Shown here: positions 15,961 to 25,355 of the stretch, piece by piece
How positions within the stretch are numbered: position 1 is the first letter of the stretch
How the letters are laid out: each line of letters opens with the position of its first letter
Source of the DNA: Glaciecola punicea ACAM 611
GTDB taxonomy: Bacteria; Pseudomonadota; Gammaproteobacteria; Enterobacterales; Alteromonadaceae
Assembly (NCBI RefSeq): GCF_000252165.1
Contig: NZ_BAET01000002.1
Span: 1-64,000, forward strand
Direction: 5' to 3'
Length of the DNA stretch: 64,000 bases
Notes under the pieces: model-generated
Seen by the model: the letters and a program-made list of their open reading frames with translations, nothing else
The model's database searches: none
Told to the model about the DNA's origin: nothing
Program-made: the position numbers and the translations under genes

Positions 15961-16872
15961 TCAATTTTTCTGAGGCACGACCTTCACTTTTATCATTACC
16001 ATAGCAATACCGCCCAGCACCATAGCCTGCGCAATTAACAGTGGTAGCGTTATCGCTTCACTTACCCATATAAGACCACCAAAGGCAGCAATTACCGGCA
16101 CCATTAACTGCACGGCGCCCGCCTGTACGCGGCTAAGGTTGGGCAACGCAACATACCAAATCGCATACCCCAACATAGATGTGACTACGCCCGATACCAC
16201 CGCCAACCCCACACCTTGCGCCGACAGCACCGCAGGCATTAACAAATAAATCAATAGCAATGGTATGCAAAAAACAGCACTAAGGATAAAATTACTACCT
16301 GTATCGAGAAAAGGAGCCGAAGATCCTCTGCCTAGCAAGGTATATACGCCCCAAGCAATACCCGCAATCAACATGCATATTAAGCCAAATATCGACAGGA
16401 TGACATCCTCCCCTACAAGCTGGGAATACACGAGTAAAAACAGGCCGCAAAAAGCAATAAACACACCCACAATATGCAGCCAAGGCAAGTATTCTTGTTT
16501 ATAAATGCTTACCCCAATCATGGTTAATTGCACCATGCCAAACAGCACCAAAGCGCCCACTCCCGTGCTTAGCTGCACATAGGCAAACGAAAACCCCGTA
16601 GCATATAGCAACAGCATCATCGCACCCAGCCATCTTTGGCTTATAGCCTTAAACGCTTGTTTTAACGTACATATTGCATTAATGTCATCGCGTCCACTTA
16701 GCGCTAAAATAATAACAAAGACTACGGCGCCTGACATTAAACGAATAATAGTAAAGCTAGTCGCATCTATTTGGCCCTCGCCTAGGGCTAGCCGGCACAG
16801 CACTGAGTTACCCGCAAAGGCCAAAAGCGCAAAAACGGTCGTAATTAAAGTTTTGATGGTCATTCTTGTCAT
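15961..16872 (-). CDS. EamA/DMT-superfamily transporter
   Basis: 303 residues with ten predicted hydrophobic helices in two EamA repeats (about 5-145 and 155-295). 'FALLAFAGNSVLCRLAL' at the start is the characteristic first helix of drug/metabolite transporters (RhaT/YdcZ-like). The second repeat has 'GVYTLLGRGS'. The family exports metabolites, amino acids or drugs; the substrate is not predictable. It is convergent with tetR (37 bp apart) and divergent from pyrB. Confidence 0.85.
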   Translation of the reverse strand: MTRMTIKTLITTVFALLAFAGNSVLCRLALGEGQIDATSFTIIRLMSGAVVFVIILALSGRDDINAICTLKQAFKAISQRWLGAMMLLLYATGFSFAYVQLSTGVGALVLFGMVQLTMIGVSIYKQEYLPWLHIVGVFIAFCGLFLLVYSQLVGEDVILSIFGLICMLIAGIAWGVYTLLGRGSSAPFLDTGSNFILSAVFCIPLLLIYLLMPAVLSAQGVGLAVVSGVVTSMLGYAIWYVALPNLSRVQAGAVQLMVPVIAAFGGLIWVSEAITLPLLIAQAMVLGGIAMVMIKVKVVPQKN

Positions 16873-17085
16873 GTCAATAGTTTACTACACAAAGGTGGGT
16901 GGCTGCCTTGGGCTTTTTGGATTAAAAATAAGCTTGAATAGCGAAAATTTGATATAATGCGGCGCGCCTTATTGGTCATATTTATTATATTTTGAATATC
17001 GCACTAGTAAAGTGTCAGTTTATGACCACCCTATTGACACGCGGTATTTCTAAGTACCACTATTAAGCACTATGGATAAACTAAC

Positions 17086-18111
17086 ATGAAGTCTTTTATT
17101 GGGGAACATATACTCAGCGTTGATCAGTTTGATCGCAGCGCGGTAGAACATGTTTTTGCCGTTGCCGACAACATGCAGCCATATGCATTGCGTAAAAAAC
17201 GCACCACCGTGTTAGACGGCGCTATTTTAGGCAACTTATTTTTTGAACCAAGCACTCGCACCCGTGTAAGCTTTGGCACCGCCTTTAATTTATTAGGCGG
17301 TGAAGTACGCGAAACCACCGGCATGAGTAATTCAGCGTTGGCAAAGGGTGAATCACTATACGACACTGCGCGTGTATTAAGTGGATACAGCGACATTATT
17401 GCAATGCGCCATCCAGTGTCAGGCTCGGTGGCTGAATTTGCAAAAGGCAGTCGAGTACCGGTTATTAACGGCGGCGACGGTGCAAACGAGCACCCCACCC
17501 AAGCGCTGCTAGATTTGTACACCATCGCTAAAGAGCGTGCCTCCTTTGGACACGGCATAGACGGTTTACACATTGCCATGATTGGCGACTTGAAATTTGG
17601 CAGAACCGTGCATTCACTTGCCACCATGTTAAGCTTGTTCAAGAATATAAAGTTTACGCTCATCTCACCAAAAGATTTAAGCATGCCCAGCAAGGTATGC
17701 GACGTAATAAGCTCTGCGGGGCATTCACTCACCATTACGCAAAAACTCGAAGGACTGGTTGAAGCTGACATTTGTTACCAAACGCGTATACAAGAAGAAC
17801 GCTTTGCCACGCAAGAACAAGCCAATCAGTTCAGGGGGAAGTTTAGACTGAACCAGCAAATTTATACGCAGCACTTTAAATCGCAAACGGTCATTATGCA
17901 TCCGCTACCACGAGACTCTAGAGCTGAAGCGAATGAGCTCGACAACGATTTAAACGTTCACCCTAATCTAGCCATATTTAGGCAAACCGACAACGGCGTA
18001 TTGGTAAGAATGGCCTTATTTGCACTTACATTAGGGGTACACAACATTGTCAAGGATTATGACCGCAGCGTGCACTGGTTTAGCAACAAAGGGGCACCTG
18101 CCAAGACGTGA
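17086..18111 (+). CDS. pyrB: aspartate carbamoyltransferase catalytic chain
   Basis: 341 residues, longer than the 311-residue E. coli PyrB. Catalyses carbamoyl phosphate + L-aspartate to N-carbamoyl-L-aspartate, the first committed step of pyrimidine synthesis. Motifs visible: carbamoyl-phosphate loop 'FFEPSTRTRVSF' (about 46-57), the 80s loop 'SALAKGESLYDTARVLSGY', 'HPTQALLDLYTI' and 'MHPLPRDSRAE'. No pyrI regulatory-chain gene is adjacent, so it is either a stand-alone trimer or has its partner elsewhere. A TTGACA-type -35 box lies near 17033. hemL follows on the same strand after 74 bp. Confidence 0.93.
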   Translation: MKSFIGEHILSVDQFDRSAVEHVFAVADNMQPYALRKKRTTVLDGAILGNLFFEPSTRTRVSFGTAFNLLGGEVRETTGMSNSALAKGESLYDTARVLSGYSDIIAMRHPVSGSVAEFAKGSRVPVINGGDGANEHPTQALLDLYTIAKERASFGHGIDGLHIAMIGDLKFGRTVHSLATMLSLFKNIKFTLISPKDLSMPSKVCDVISSAGHSLTITQKLEGLVEADICYQTRIQEERFATQEQANQFRGKFRLNQQIYTQHFKSQTVIMHPLPRDSRAEANELDNDLNVHPNLAIFRQTDNGVLVRMALFALTLGVHNIVKDYDRSVHWFSNKGAPAKT

Positions 18112-18185
18112 CAGCCAAATTGTAGCAGCCCTTATACTGCTACAAACATCTTCAACCTTATTAAACAAAAGAGAGCCAAAGATAC

Positions 18186-19472
18186 ATGACTAATTCTGAA
18201 ACTTTATTTGCTAGAGCACAGCTTACTATTCCAGGCGGCGTTAACTCTCCGGTGCGCGCGTTTAAAGCGGTAGGCGGTACACCGCGTTTTATCGCCCGTG
18301 CTGACGGCCCTTACATGTTTGATGTAGATAACAACCGCTATATCGATTACATAAACTCATGGGGCCCTATGGTACTAGGCCATAATAATCAGGCTATTCG
18401 TGAAGCGGTAATAAAAGCGTCTGAAAACGGCTTGAGCTATGGTGCGCCTACCGAGGCAGAAATACAAATGGCCGAATTAGTGTCATCTATTGTGCCGTCT
18501 ATGGAAATGGTCAGAATGGTAAATTCAGGCACCGAAGCCACCATGAGCGCAATACGTTTAGCACGCGGATACACCGGCAGAGACAAACTGCTTAAATTTG
18601 AAGGTTGCTACCACGGCCACGCCGACTCGCTGTTAGTAAAAGCCGGTTCTGGCGCGCTCACGCTTGGGGTGCCAAGCTCACCAGGCGTGCCTGACGATGT
18701 TGCCAAGCATACGCTCACCGTCGACTTTAATAATATAGATTCGGTTAAGCAAGCCTTTGTTGAACACGGCCATGACATTGCCTGCATTATTGTAGAGCCG
18801 GTTGCTGGGAACATGAACTGCATTTTGCCTGTGCCCGGATTTTTAGAAGGCCTACGCACTATCTGCGATGAATATGGCGCGGTGTTAATTTTTGATGAAG
18901 TGATGACGGGGTTTCGCGTTTCCTTGGGCGGCGCGCAAGAACGTTTTAATGTGATGCCCGACTTAACCTGCTTAGGCAAAGTGATTGGCGGCGGCATGCC
19001 CGTAGGCGCCTTTGGTGGCAAACGTGAAATTCTCACGCATATTGCCCCCACGGGACCTGTGTATCAAGCGGGAACGCTGTCAGGTAATCCTATTGCTATG
19101 GCCGCTGGTCTGTGTGCACTAACGCAGCTAAAAGCAGAGGGCTTTTACGACAGTATTTTCAAGAATACCCAAGCCATCGCTGATGGTTTTCAGCAAATGG
19201 CCGATAAAAATGGTATTGCACTTTCAACCAATGTAGCAGGCAGTATGTTTGGTATCTTTTTTACGGATGAAAAAGTAACGAGTTATAAGCAAGCGACAAG
19301 CGTTAACCAAGCTCAGTTTAATCAGTTTTACCACAGCATGCTAAGTGAAGGCGTTTATATGGCGCCGGCCTCATATGAAGCAGGTTTCGTCTCAAAGATG
19401 CACACCAGTGACGTTGTCGACGCTACCATAACTGCCGCAGACAAGTCGTTTGCTAGGATTACTGCTAAATAA
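18186..19472 (+). CDS. hemL: glutamate-1-semialdehyde 2,1-aminomutase
   Basis: 428 residues, the normal length. A PLP enzyme that converts glutamate-1-semialdehyde to 5-aminolevulinate in the C5 haem pathway. Visible: N-terminal '[11 protein letters not shown]', '[16 protein letters not shown]' (PLP phosphate binding), '[18 protein letters not shown]', '[11 protein letters not shown]' (Asp pairing with the pyridine N) and the Schiff-base lysine in '[17 protein letters not shown]'. Start ATG 18186 has an AGAG ribosome-binding site. A 33-residue membrane-protein ORF starts immediately after its stop codon. Confidence 0.96.
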   Translation: MTNSETLFARAQLTIPGGVNSPVRAFKAVGGTPRFIARADGPYMFDVDNNRYIDYINSWGPMVLGHNNQAIREAVIKASENGLSYGAPTEAEIQMAELVSSIVPSMEMVRMVNSGTEATMSAIRLARGYTGRDKLLKFEGCYHGHADSLLVKAGSGALTLGVPSSPGVPDDVAKHTLTVDFNNIDSVKQAFVEHGHDIACIIVEPVAGNMNCILPVPGFLEGLRTICDEYGAVLIFDEVMTGFRVSLGGAQERFNVMPDLTCLGKVIGGGMPVGAFGGKREILTHIAPTGPVYQAGTLSGNPIAMAAGLCALTQLKAEGFYDSIFKNTQAIADGFQQMADKNGIALSTNVAGSMFGIFFTDEKVTSYKQATSVNQAQFNQFYHSMLSEGVYMAPASYEAGFVSKMHTSDVVDATITAADKSFARITAK

Positions 19473-19574
19473 ATGACATCCTTTGCTGTTATCTCTGTCA
19501 TTTTGGCGCTTTATGCGGTATCCACTGCCGCGCTTTGGTACATGCAAAAACGCAATAATAAAGTGCACATTTAG
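19473..19574 (+). CDS. 33-residue single-helix membrane protein
   Basis: The ATG directly follows the hemL stop codon (TAAATG), so translation could be coupled. The peptide is a hydrophobic helix (about 4-23: FAVISVILALYAVSTAALW) and a basic tail (MQKRNNKVHI). This is the usual form of small bacterial inner-membrane proteins. The end of the gene coincides with a 15-bp tandem duplication, which may have created the current stop. No family is recognised. Confidence 0.4.
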   Translation: MTSFAVISVILALYAVSTAALWYMQKRNNKVHI

Positions 19575-19589
19575 AAAGTGCACATTTAG
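19560..19589 (+). repeat. perfect tandem duplication of 15 bp
   Basis: AAAGTGCACATTTAG occurs twice head-to-tail, at 19560-19574 and 19575-19589. GTGCAC within each unit is itself palindromic. The first copy supplies the stop codon of the small membrane-protein ORF. From 19590 to 19783 I see no gene. Confidence 0.8.
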
Positions 19590-19783
19590 CAAAACGATGC
19601 GGATAAGGCTGAAGATATCGTACTTATCCATCATATTACTACCTGCAAAAAAATCGCGAATGAAACAGACTGAGATGGAAAAGTACGCGTTTAGAAAAAT
19701 TAGCACTTGCACAGATACATTGCATTCTTGCCAGCGCTGATTACGCTCACAACAGCGACAGACATTACGACCTCAAATAGCCG

Positions 19784-20740
19784 CTAACCTTTTTCAGGCT
19801 CGTTGCTTTGGGTTTCACTTGCAGCAAGAGTACTTTGACTTCGGATAAAGCCAATAGAGGGCGCAAAAAAAGCAGCGCCCGTTTCCGCGCTTGAATAATC
19901 AAGCAGTTTGTCGTAATGACCATTGTCATCACCATAAATCCGGCTATGAAGTAAATTTTTGAAAGCCTGGGGGTGATTGCTACAGGCGATAAAATAGAGG
20001 CCTTGAGTGGTCATATCGCCATACGGCATACTCTGATTCAAAAATATAGGATACTCACCGCCTGGGCCCACAATTTTAGTTCTAAAAGCGTGTGAGTCTA
20101 AGCCAGATCCCATCACATCCATATTATGCTGTTTGGTTTTACCCATTACTTGCTGCTGATGCTTGTCTGACAGCTTACTCCATTTTGACATATCATGCCG
20201 ATAGCGTTGAATATGAATGTAGGAGCCATCGGCAAAGGCCTCATCGTCATTGCCCACTAAGCTAATAGCAAATTTTTTGCGTCCGCGGGGATTTTCATCA
20301 GCAATTAAGAAACCCGTCCAGTTGCGTCCATCTAAATATCTAAAGGCTTGTACTTGTTCAACTAGCTCAGTATGTAGTTTCAAAGACTGCATAACTTCCA
20401 TGCCCAATGCTTGACAAATGTCTAAGCGATCGGCGCGTATTTGCACAAACAAATCACACGGCAATACTGGTGCACAACGATCTTCGCACTGCATATCAGG
20501 GAAGGGTCCAAGCTGCGCTGGTCGATTACTAGGATATAGATCATCCCAAAACGCGCTGCCTACCCCAATTACGCCCGACACCATCGCCTCGTAGTGCTCC
20601 TCGTTAAAGTGTTCAAACAAATCTAGCAGCGCTGCCAGCTTTAGGCGCACGCTTGATACGTCATCGTCTACCACATTGAAGAGTAGATACAGTGCGTGCA
20701 AATTAGGTTCCGCGCAAACACCTTTTTGAGCTTGAGTCAT
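19784..20740 (-). CDS. DyP-type haem peroxidase
   Basis: 318 residues, the size of class B dye-decolourising peroxidases such as YfeX. Haem enzymes that oxidise aromatic or porphyrin substrates with H2O2; no Tat signal is present, so it should be cytoplasmic. The family GxxDG signature is represented by 'FRYLDGRNWTGF' (distal catalytic Asp), and the 'GSYIHIQRYRHDM' stretch and 'DSHAFRTKI' (likely proximal-haem-ligand region) follow. Its start codon overlaps the ggt stop by one base (TAATG), so the two form an operon. Confidence 0.85.
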   Translation of the reverse strand: MTQAQKGVCAEPNLHALYLLFNVVDDDVSSVRLKLAALLDLFEHFNEEHYEAMVSGVIGVGSAFWDDLYPSNRPAQLGPFPDMQCEDRCAPVLPCDLFVQIRADRLDICQALGMEVMQSLKLHTELVEQVQAFRYLDGRNWTGFLIADENPRGRKKFAISLVGNDDEAFADGSYIHIQRYRHDMSKWSKLSDKHQQQVMGKTKQHNMDVMGSGLDSHAFRTKIVGPGGEYPIFLNQSMPYGDMTTQGLYFIACSNHPQAFKNLLHSRIYGDDNGHYDKLLDYSSAETGAAFFAPSIGFIRSQSTLAASETQSNEPEKG

Positions 20741-22434
20741 TAATAACCAGCCGCTTGACCATCTTTTCGAGATTCAGATGCGCCATAGTAAACTTTATTT
20801 TTACTATCGAACATGATTGCCTGATAGCCGCCAAACGAGCCTAAACTGTCCCGCATTGTGTGGCCTTTTTTTATCAACTGCCGGCGCGTTTGTTGGCTAA
20901 AACCGCTTTCTAAACTAACATAGCCGCCGTCTGTCATAAGCTTGCCCATTGGTGTGCTAGACCCGGTGTGCAGTATTCGCGGCGCGTCGCCTGCCTCTTG
21001 TATATTCATACCAAAATCTACCATGTTAATAACAATTTGCGCATGCATTTGCGGCTGAGTACCGCCGCCCATAACACCAAAACTCATTAGTGGTTCGCCG
21101 TTTTGGGTAATAAACGCCGGAATTATAGTATGAAAAGGCCTTTTGCCCGGTGCGTATTGATTAAAATGCCCTTCCTCCAAGGCAAACATTTCACCCCGAT
21201 TCTGTAACACAAAGCCCAAGTCTGTTGGGATCATGCCCGAGCCCATGCCGCGGTAGTTACTTTGAATTAACGACACCATGTTGCCTTCTTTATCTGCCAC
21301 AGTTAAATAGATGGTGTCACCTTCATTTATGCCGGCATCCACGCGCTTGGTCGCTGTTGTAGGCGAAATAAGCGCTTGGCGGGTTTTGGCGTATTCTTTG
21401 GAAATTAACCAATCCACGGGGATTTGATTAAACAAAGGGTCGGCATAAAATTTAGCACGATCGGCAAAGGCTAACTTTTTCGCTTCAACAAAGGTATGCA
21501 CGTACTCAGGCGAGTCGTGCCCCATGCTTTGGATGTCGTATAACTCAAGAATATTTAAAATTTGCAGGGCCGCTATGCCTTGGCCGTTTGGCGGTAGTTC
21601 CCACACGTCATAGCCTCGGTAGTTGCTAGACACCGGTTCAACCCAGTCAGAATAGTGGGCAGCCATGTCTTGATAGCTTAAAAACCCGCCTTGGTCTTGC
21701 ATAAAGGCACCAATGGTGCGAGCAATATCGCCTTTATAAAACACATCACGGCCACCGGTGGCTATTTTTTCATAGGTGTTCGCCAGCGCTGGGTTTTTAA
21801 ACACTTGGCCTTTTACGGGTGTTGTACCATCAATGGTGAACGTGTCAGTAAAGCCTGGATATTGACCAATGCGCTTTTGGTTACTTTCAAAGTAATAAGC
21901 GATAAGTTCAGAAACAGGAAAACCGTTGCGAGCATAGTTTATAGAAGGCGCAAGCAACGTTTTCATGGGTAAAGTGCCAAAGCGTTCACTTAGCATAAAC
22001 CAGCCGTCTACCGCGCCGGGCACTGATACCGGCAGTGGACCAAATTTTGGAATTTCAGTGATGTTGTTTTGCGTGAAGTACTCTAAGGTTAAAGACTGCG
22101 GAGAACGACCTGATGCATTCAAGCCATAAAGTTTTTTAGTTTTAGCGTCCCATATAATAGCAAATAAGTCTCCGCCAATACCACTGCCCGTTGGCTCCAC
22201 TAAGCCTAACATAGCATTTGCTGCAATAGCTGCATCTATAGCATTGCCACCGCTTTTTAAAATATCAAGCGCAACTTGAGTGGCTAAGGGTTGGCTGGTC
22301 GCTGCCATGCCGTTTTGCGCAATAATCTCTGAGCGACTCGCAAAAGGAGCACCAGTTATGCGATCATAAGAAAAGGCGGTGCCGGCAAGGCCAATACTCA
22401 GTACCGTAAGGATAGAAAAAATACGTAATGTCAT
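20740..22434 (-). CDS. ggt: gamma-glutamyltransferase
   Basis: 564 residues, usual for the GGT family, with an N-terminal signal peptide (MTLRIFSILTVLSIGLAGTAFS), so the protein is periplasmic. The enzyme transfers or hydrolyses the gamma-glutamyl group of glutathione after autocleavage into large and small subunits. Visible: 'ALDILKSGGNAIDAAIAANAMLG', 'GSGIGGDLFAI', the autoprocessing-Thr region 'GDTIYLTVADKEGNMVS' and the active-site 'GSGM' and 'MGGGTQPQMHAQ' loops. It is first in a two-gene operon with the DyP peroxidase. The pairing suggests a role in redox or thiol metabolism, but that is inference. Confidence 0.92.
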   Translation of the reverse strand: MTLRIFSILTVLSIGLAGTAFSYDRITGAPFASRSEIIAQNGMAATSQPLATQVALDILKSGGNAIDAAIAANAMLGLVEPTGSGIGGDLFAIIWDAKTKKLYGLNASGRSPQSLTLEYFTQNNITEIPKFGPLPVSVPGAVDGWFMLSERFGTLPMKTLLAPSINYARNGFPVSELIAYYFESNQKRIGQYPGFTDTFTIDGTTPVKGQVFKNPALANTYEKIATGGRDVFYKGDIARTIGAFMQDQGGFLSYQDMAAHYSDWVEPVSSNYRGYDVWELPPNGQGIAALQILNILELYDIQSMGHDSPEYVHTFVEAKKLAFADRAKFYADPLFNQIPVDWLISKEYAKTRQALISPTTATKRVDAGINEGDTIYLTVADKEGNMVSLIQSNYRGMGSGMIPTDLGFVLQNRGEMFALEEGHFNQYAPGKRPFHTIIPAFITQNGEPLMSFGVMGGGTQPQMHAQIVINMVDFGMNIQEAGDAPRILHTGSSTPMGKLMTDGGYVSLESGFSQQTRRQLIKKGHTMRDSLGSFGGYQAIMFDSKNKVYYGASESRKDGQAAGY

Positions 22435-22605
22435 AGCAAACTTACCTCTAATTTTTGAGTTATACTTATAATAGAGAAGAACATAGAAGAATATACAAAA
22501 ATACCGTTTTATTGCCTATTTGGCTATGTTTGTTTGAAATTTAAAGGCGTCAACAAAATATACGCATATGCTATGGTAAACTATCACTATAAACAAGGAG
22601 GCTCT

Positions 22606-22890
22606 ATGCACATAGACAAAGCAAAAAAGAGAATAGCCAAGCAAGTTAATAAAGGCTTTAGAGGCTTCCCGCTCATTGCCATTGAGTATTTTGGCAACAC
22701 CGCTAACGTTGCTACTGAAGTTGTTGTCCAATTTACTTTAGAAGAAGAAAGCCAGGCGCAAGAGGAGCGATTTGCCAGCCAAGGTGACGCCAGAGAAAAT
22801 GAAACTATTCAAACATCCTTAGTCAAAATAATTGAACGCGCAGGTGCTAATTCAGTTACGCAAGTAAGCGGCGTTACGCTTATAAAATGA
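22606..22890 (+). CDS. conserved small protein of unknown function
   Basis: 94 residues from ATG 22606, chosen over an upstream alternative because of the excellent ribosome-binding site AAGGAGG eight bases before it. Basic N-terminus (KAKKRIAKQVNKGF), a central beta-like segment (FPLIAIEYFGNTANVATEVVVQFTL), an acidic loop (EEESQAQEE) and a C-terminal helix-strand. No transmembrane segment or signal. Not recognised. It is transcribed away from ggt and precedes gloA by 94 bp. Confidence 0.7.
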   Translation: MHIDKAKKRIAKQVNKGFRGFPLIAIEYFGNTANVATEVVVQFTLEEESQAQEERFASQGDARENETIQTSLVKIIERAGANSVTQVSGVTLIK

Positions 22891-22984
22891 AAGGTTAGTC
22901 AATTACAGTAGCGAGCAGCAGCACTATTTTTCACAATTCATATATGTCTTTACACAGTTTAAAAATAGGAAAAAGGTTTACGTT

Positions 22985-23428
22985 ATGCAATATTTGCACA
23001 CCATGATAAGAGTGACCAATTTAGAAGATTCACTGCATTTTTACTGCGATTTACTGGGTTTAGTAAAAACAAGTCAGTATGACAGCGAAAAAGGTCGGTT
23101 TTCCTTAGTATTTTTAGCCGCGCCCGAAGATGAAGCGCTCGCCAAAAAACGCAGCGCACCTTTGCTAGAACTTACTTATAACTGGGATCCGCAAGAAGAT
23201 TACACAACGGGACGTGCATTTGGTCATTTAGCCTTTAGGGTAGATGATCTTTACGGCTTATGTGACAAACTACAAAGCAGCGGCGTGACCATTAACCGAC
23301 CGCCTCGCGATGGCCACATGGCCTTTGTAAAATCACCTGACAACATTTCAATTGAGCTGCTGCAAAAAGGTGACTCCCTAGATCCAGCTGAGCCTTGGGC
23401 GTCAATGCAAAACACAGGAACGTGGTAG
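22985..23428 (+). CDS. gloA: lactoylglutathione lyase (glyoxalase I)
   Basis: 147 residues, a vicinal-oxygen-chelate protein. Converts the hemithioacetal of methylglyoxal and glutathione to S-lactoylglutathione. Metal ligands of the family are visible: H5 ('YLHTMIRV'), E in 'LLELTYNW', H in 'FGHLAFRV' and E in 'ISIELLQKG'. Its length is close to E. coli GloA (135). A good terminator follows 22 bases after the stop codon. Proximity to ggt hints at shared glutathione metabolism. Confidence 0.9.
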   Translation: MQYLHTMIRVTNLEDSLHFYCDLLGLVKTSQYDSEKGRFSLVFLAAPEDEALAKKRSAPLLELTYNWDPQEDYTTGRAFGHLAFRVDDLYGLCDKLQSSGVTINRPPRDGHMAFVKSPDNISIELLQKGDSLDPAEPWASMQNTGTW

Positions 23429-23450
23429 CTACACATATTTATGAAGAAAA

Positions 23451-23474
23451 AAAAGCCAGCTAATGCTGGCTTTT
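23451..23474 (+). terminator. intrinsic terminator after gloA (bidirectional)
   Basis: AAAAGCCAGC / GCTGGCTTTT with a TAAT loop: a 10-bp perfect stem with A- and T-runs on either side, so it can act on both strands between convergent gloA and amt. Confidence 0.85.
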
Positions 23475-23577
23475 CAATAACATACGGCAGTTTATTCTAT
23501 ATTATTATCATTATTGATTGTTGTATTACCGCACCTTTCTTCAAACTCACTTCTTTTCAAGCGCTTTATATAAAGGC

Positions 23578-24810
23578 TTATTTAAACTCAGGGTATGCCT
23601 CTAAGCCACATTCACTTATATCCACGCCTTCGTATTCTTCTTCTTCAGATACTCTTATGCCCATAATCGCTTTGAGTGCTAACCACACTAAGAGACTGGT
23701 CACGAATACCCAAATAAAGATAGTAAAGGCCCCTGCAAGCTGACCCGTAAATTTAGCGCCTTCATTGGTGATAGGCACCAGCATTAGTCCTAAGAAGCCT
23801 ACTGTGCCATGAACAGAAATTGCGCCCACCGGGTCATCTATTTTTACTTTGTCTAACGCAAGAATGCTTAACACCACTAATATTCCGCCCAGTGCCCCAA
23901 ACAATGTGGCCTGTAAAGGAGTGGGTGTAGATGGTTCTGCAGTTATGGCAACTAGTCCGGCTAATGCACCGTTTAAGGCCATGGTTAAATCTGCTTTACC
24001 AAACATGAGGCGAGCTAATAATAGGGCAGACACCAAACCACCGGCTGCGGCCATATTAGTATTCATAAATACTACAGCGACTGAATTAGCATTTTCAACC
24101 GAAGAGGTCGCCAGGACCGAGCCGCCGTTAAAGCCAAACCAACCTACCCATAGTATGAATGTGCCTAAGGTTGCAAGCGGCAAATTTGCCCCGGGAATTG
24201 CATTTGCTTTGCCGTCTTTTGAGTACTTACCCGCTCGTGCGCCTAACACTAATACCCCAGCAAGTGCTGCTGATGCGCCTGCCATATGCACAATCCCTGA
24301 GCCAGCAAAATCGCTAAAACCCAATTCTGCTAAGGAGAACAAACCAAGTACCTTCTCACCGCCCCACGTCCAACTGCCTTCCATTGGATAAATGAAGCCT
24401 GTTAGCACCACCGTAAACGCTAAAAATGCCCATAGTTTCATGCGTTCAGCCACCGCACCTGACACTATCGACATGGCGGTGGCAACAAACACAACTTGAA
24501 AGAAGAAATCGGCCGAAGGTGCATAGCCTGCTGGTTCCTCAACACCGGTTGCTCCGTCTGCCGTAATGCCGCTTAAAAAGAGGCTAAAATCATCGCCGCC
24601 ATACATTATGCTGTAGCCACAAATCATATACATGATAGAAGCGACTGCATACAAAGCCACGTTTTTAGTTAAAATTTCGGTGGTGTTTTTTGCACGCACT
24701 AGGCCCGCTTCTAACATCGTAAACCCTGCGGCCATCCACATGACTAATGCGCCGCATATTAAAAAGTAAAAGGTATCTAGCGCATACCCTAATTCAAATG
24801 TAATTTCCAT
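23578..24810 (-). CDS. amtB: ammonium transporter AmtB
   Basis: 410 residues from ATG 24810. An upstream TTG (24825) would add five residues; the ATG is preferred because the mature-like N-terminus begins MEITFELGYALD and a GGGGA ribosome-binding site lies nine bases upstream. Eleven helices are expected; the conserved 'FTMLEAGLVRAKN', 'AGSGIVHMAGASAAL' (pore His) and 'GWFGFNGGS' motifs are present. It conducts ammonium/ammonia into the cell and is gated by GlnK. It follows glnK by 24 bp. Confidence 0.95.
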   Translation of the reverse strand: MEITFELGYALDTFYFLICGALVMWMAAGFTMLEAGLVRAKNTTEILTKNVALYAVASIMYMICGYSIMYGGDDFSLFLSGITADGATGVEEPAGYAPSADFFFQVVFVATAMSIVSGAVAERMKLWAFLAFTVVLTGFIYPMEGSWTWGGEKVLGLFSLAELGFSDFAGSGIVHMAGASAALAGVLVLGARAGKYSKDGKANAIPGANLPLATLGTFILWVGWFGFNGGSVLATSSVENANSVAVVFMNTNMAAAGGLVSALLLARLMFGKADLTMALNGALAGLVAITAEPSTPTPLQATLFGALGGILVVLSILALDKVKIDDPVGAISVHGTVGFLGLMLVPITNEGAKFTGQLAGAFTIFIWVFVTSLLVWLALKAIMGIRVSEEEEYEGVDISECGLEAYPEFK

Positions 24811-24834
24811 TGTGGTGTTCCCCAAAAAATTTAC

Positions 24835-25173
24835 TTATAAGGCTTCGTCGTCAACTTCGCCGGTTCGAATACGCACGGCTTGTAACAAGTCGTACACGAA
24901 TACTTTGCCGTCACCGATTTTGCCGGTTTTTGCTGCGCCAACAATAGCTTCTATTAAGCGCTCTACCTGATCGTCTTGCACCGCTATTTCAAGTTTTACT
25001 TTGGGTAAGAAATCGACTTGATATTCAGCGCCTCGATAAAGCTCGGTGTGGCCTTTTTGGCGGCCAAAACCTTTTACCTCAGTAACCGTTAAGCCATCTA
25101 TACCGATGTCAGAGATGACTTCTCGAACATCGTCTAGCTTGAAGGGTTTTATGATGGCAGTGACTAATTTCAT
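24835..25173 (-). CDS. glnK: nitrogen regulatory P-II protein
   Basis: 112 residues, the exact P-II length. The T-loop uridylylation site Y51 is in 'RGAEYQVDFLPK', and the B-loop 'VGAAKTGKIGDGKVFV' binds ATP/2-oxoglutarate. P-II trimers sense 2-oxoglutarate and adenylates and block AmtB when nitrogen is plentiful. The glnK-amtB pairing is universal in Proteobacteria. A sigma-54-like promoter lies 52-67 bp upstream. Confidence 0.96.
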   Translation of the reverse strand: MKLVTAIIKPFKLDDVREVISDIGIDGLTVTEVKGFGRQKGHTELYRGAEYQVDFLPKVKLEIAVQDDQVERLIEAIVGAAKTGKIGDGKVFVYDLLQAVRIRTGEVDDEAL

Positions 25174-25224
25174 GTGTTGCTCCTGCGTGATTACACGTTA
25201 ATGTGATGTGTTAACACAAAACAA

Positions 25225-25240
25225 TACAAAAGGAATGCCA
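25225..25240 (-). promoter_or_regulatory. candidate sigma-54 (RpoN) promoter of glnK-amtB
   Basis: The minus strand reads TGGCATTCCTTTTGTA. It has GG and GT ten bases apart, against the consensus GG-N10-GC at -24/-12; the -12 element is one base off. Sigma-54/NtrC control of glnK-amtB is well known. A perfect GTGTTAACAC palindrome lies at about 25208-25217. Confidence 0.45.
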
Positions 25241-25304
25241 GAAATTAATAATCTTATTTTTCATAAGCTTACATTGAGAAAGGGATGGTTATAAATAAAT
25301 AAGA

Positions 25305-25325
25305 GCACTGCAATGGTGCAAGTGC
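25305..25325 (-). terminator. weak terminator downstream of mrcB
   Basis: On the minus strand a stem GCACTTGCA / TGCAGTGC with one bulge and a CCAT loop is followed by TTATTTATTT. It lies about 30 bp after the mrcB stop codon. Confidence 0.4.
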
Positions 25326-25355
25326 CCTATCTTGAACATTTATGGTGCGCCTATG

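Noticed and set aside
17124-17771. 215-residue ORF antisense to pyrB
   Set aside because: Fully inside pyrB and without any motif.
19483-19740. 85-residue ORF after hemL
   Set aside because: Overlaps the small membrane ORF and the tandem repeat; no start signal; sequence looks random.
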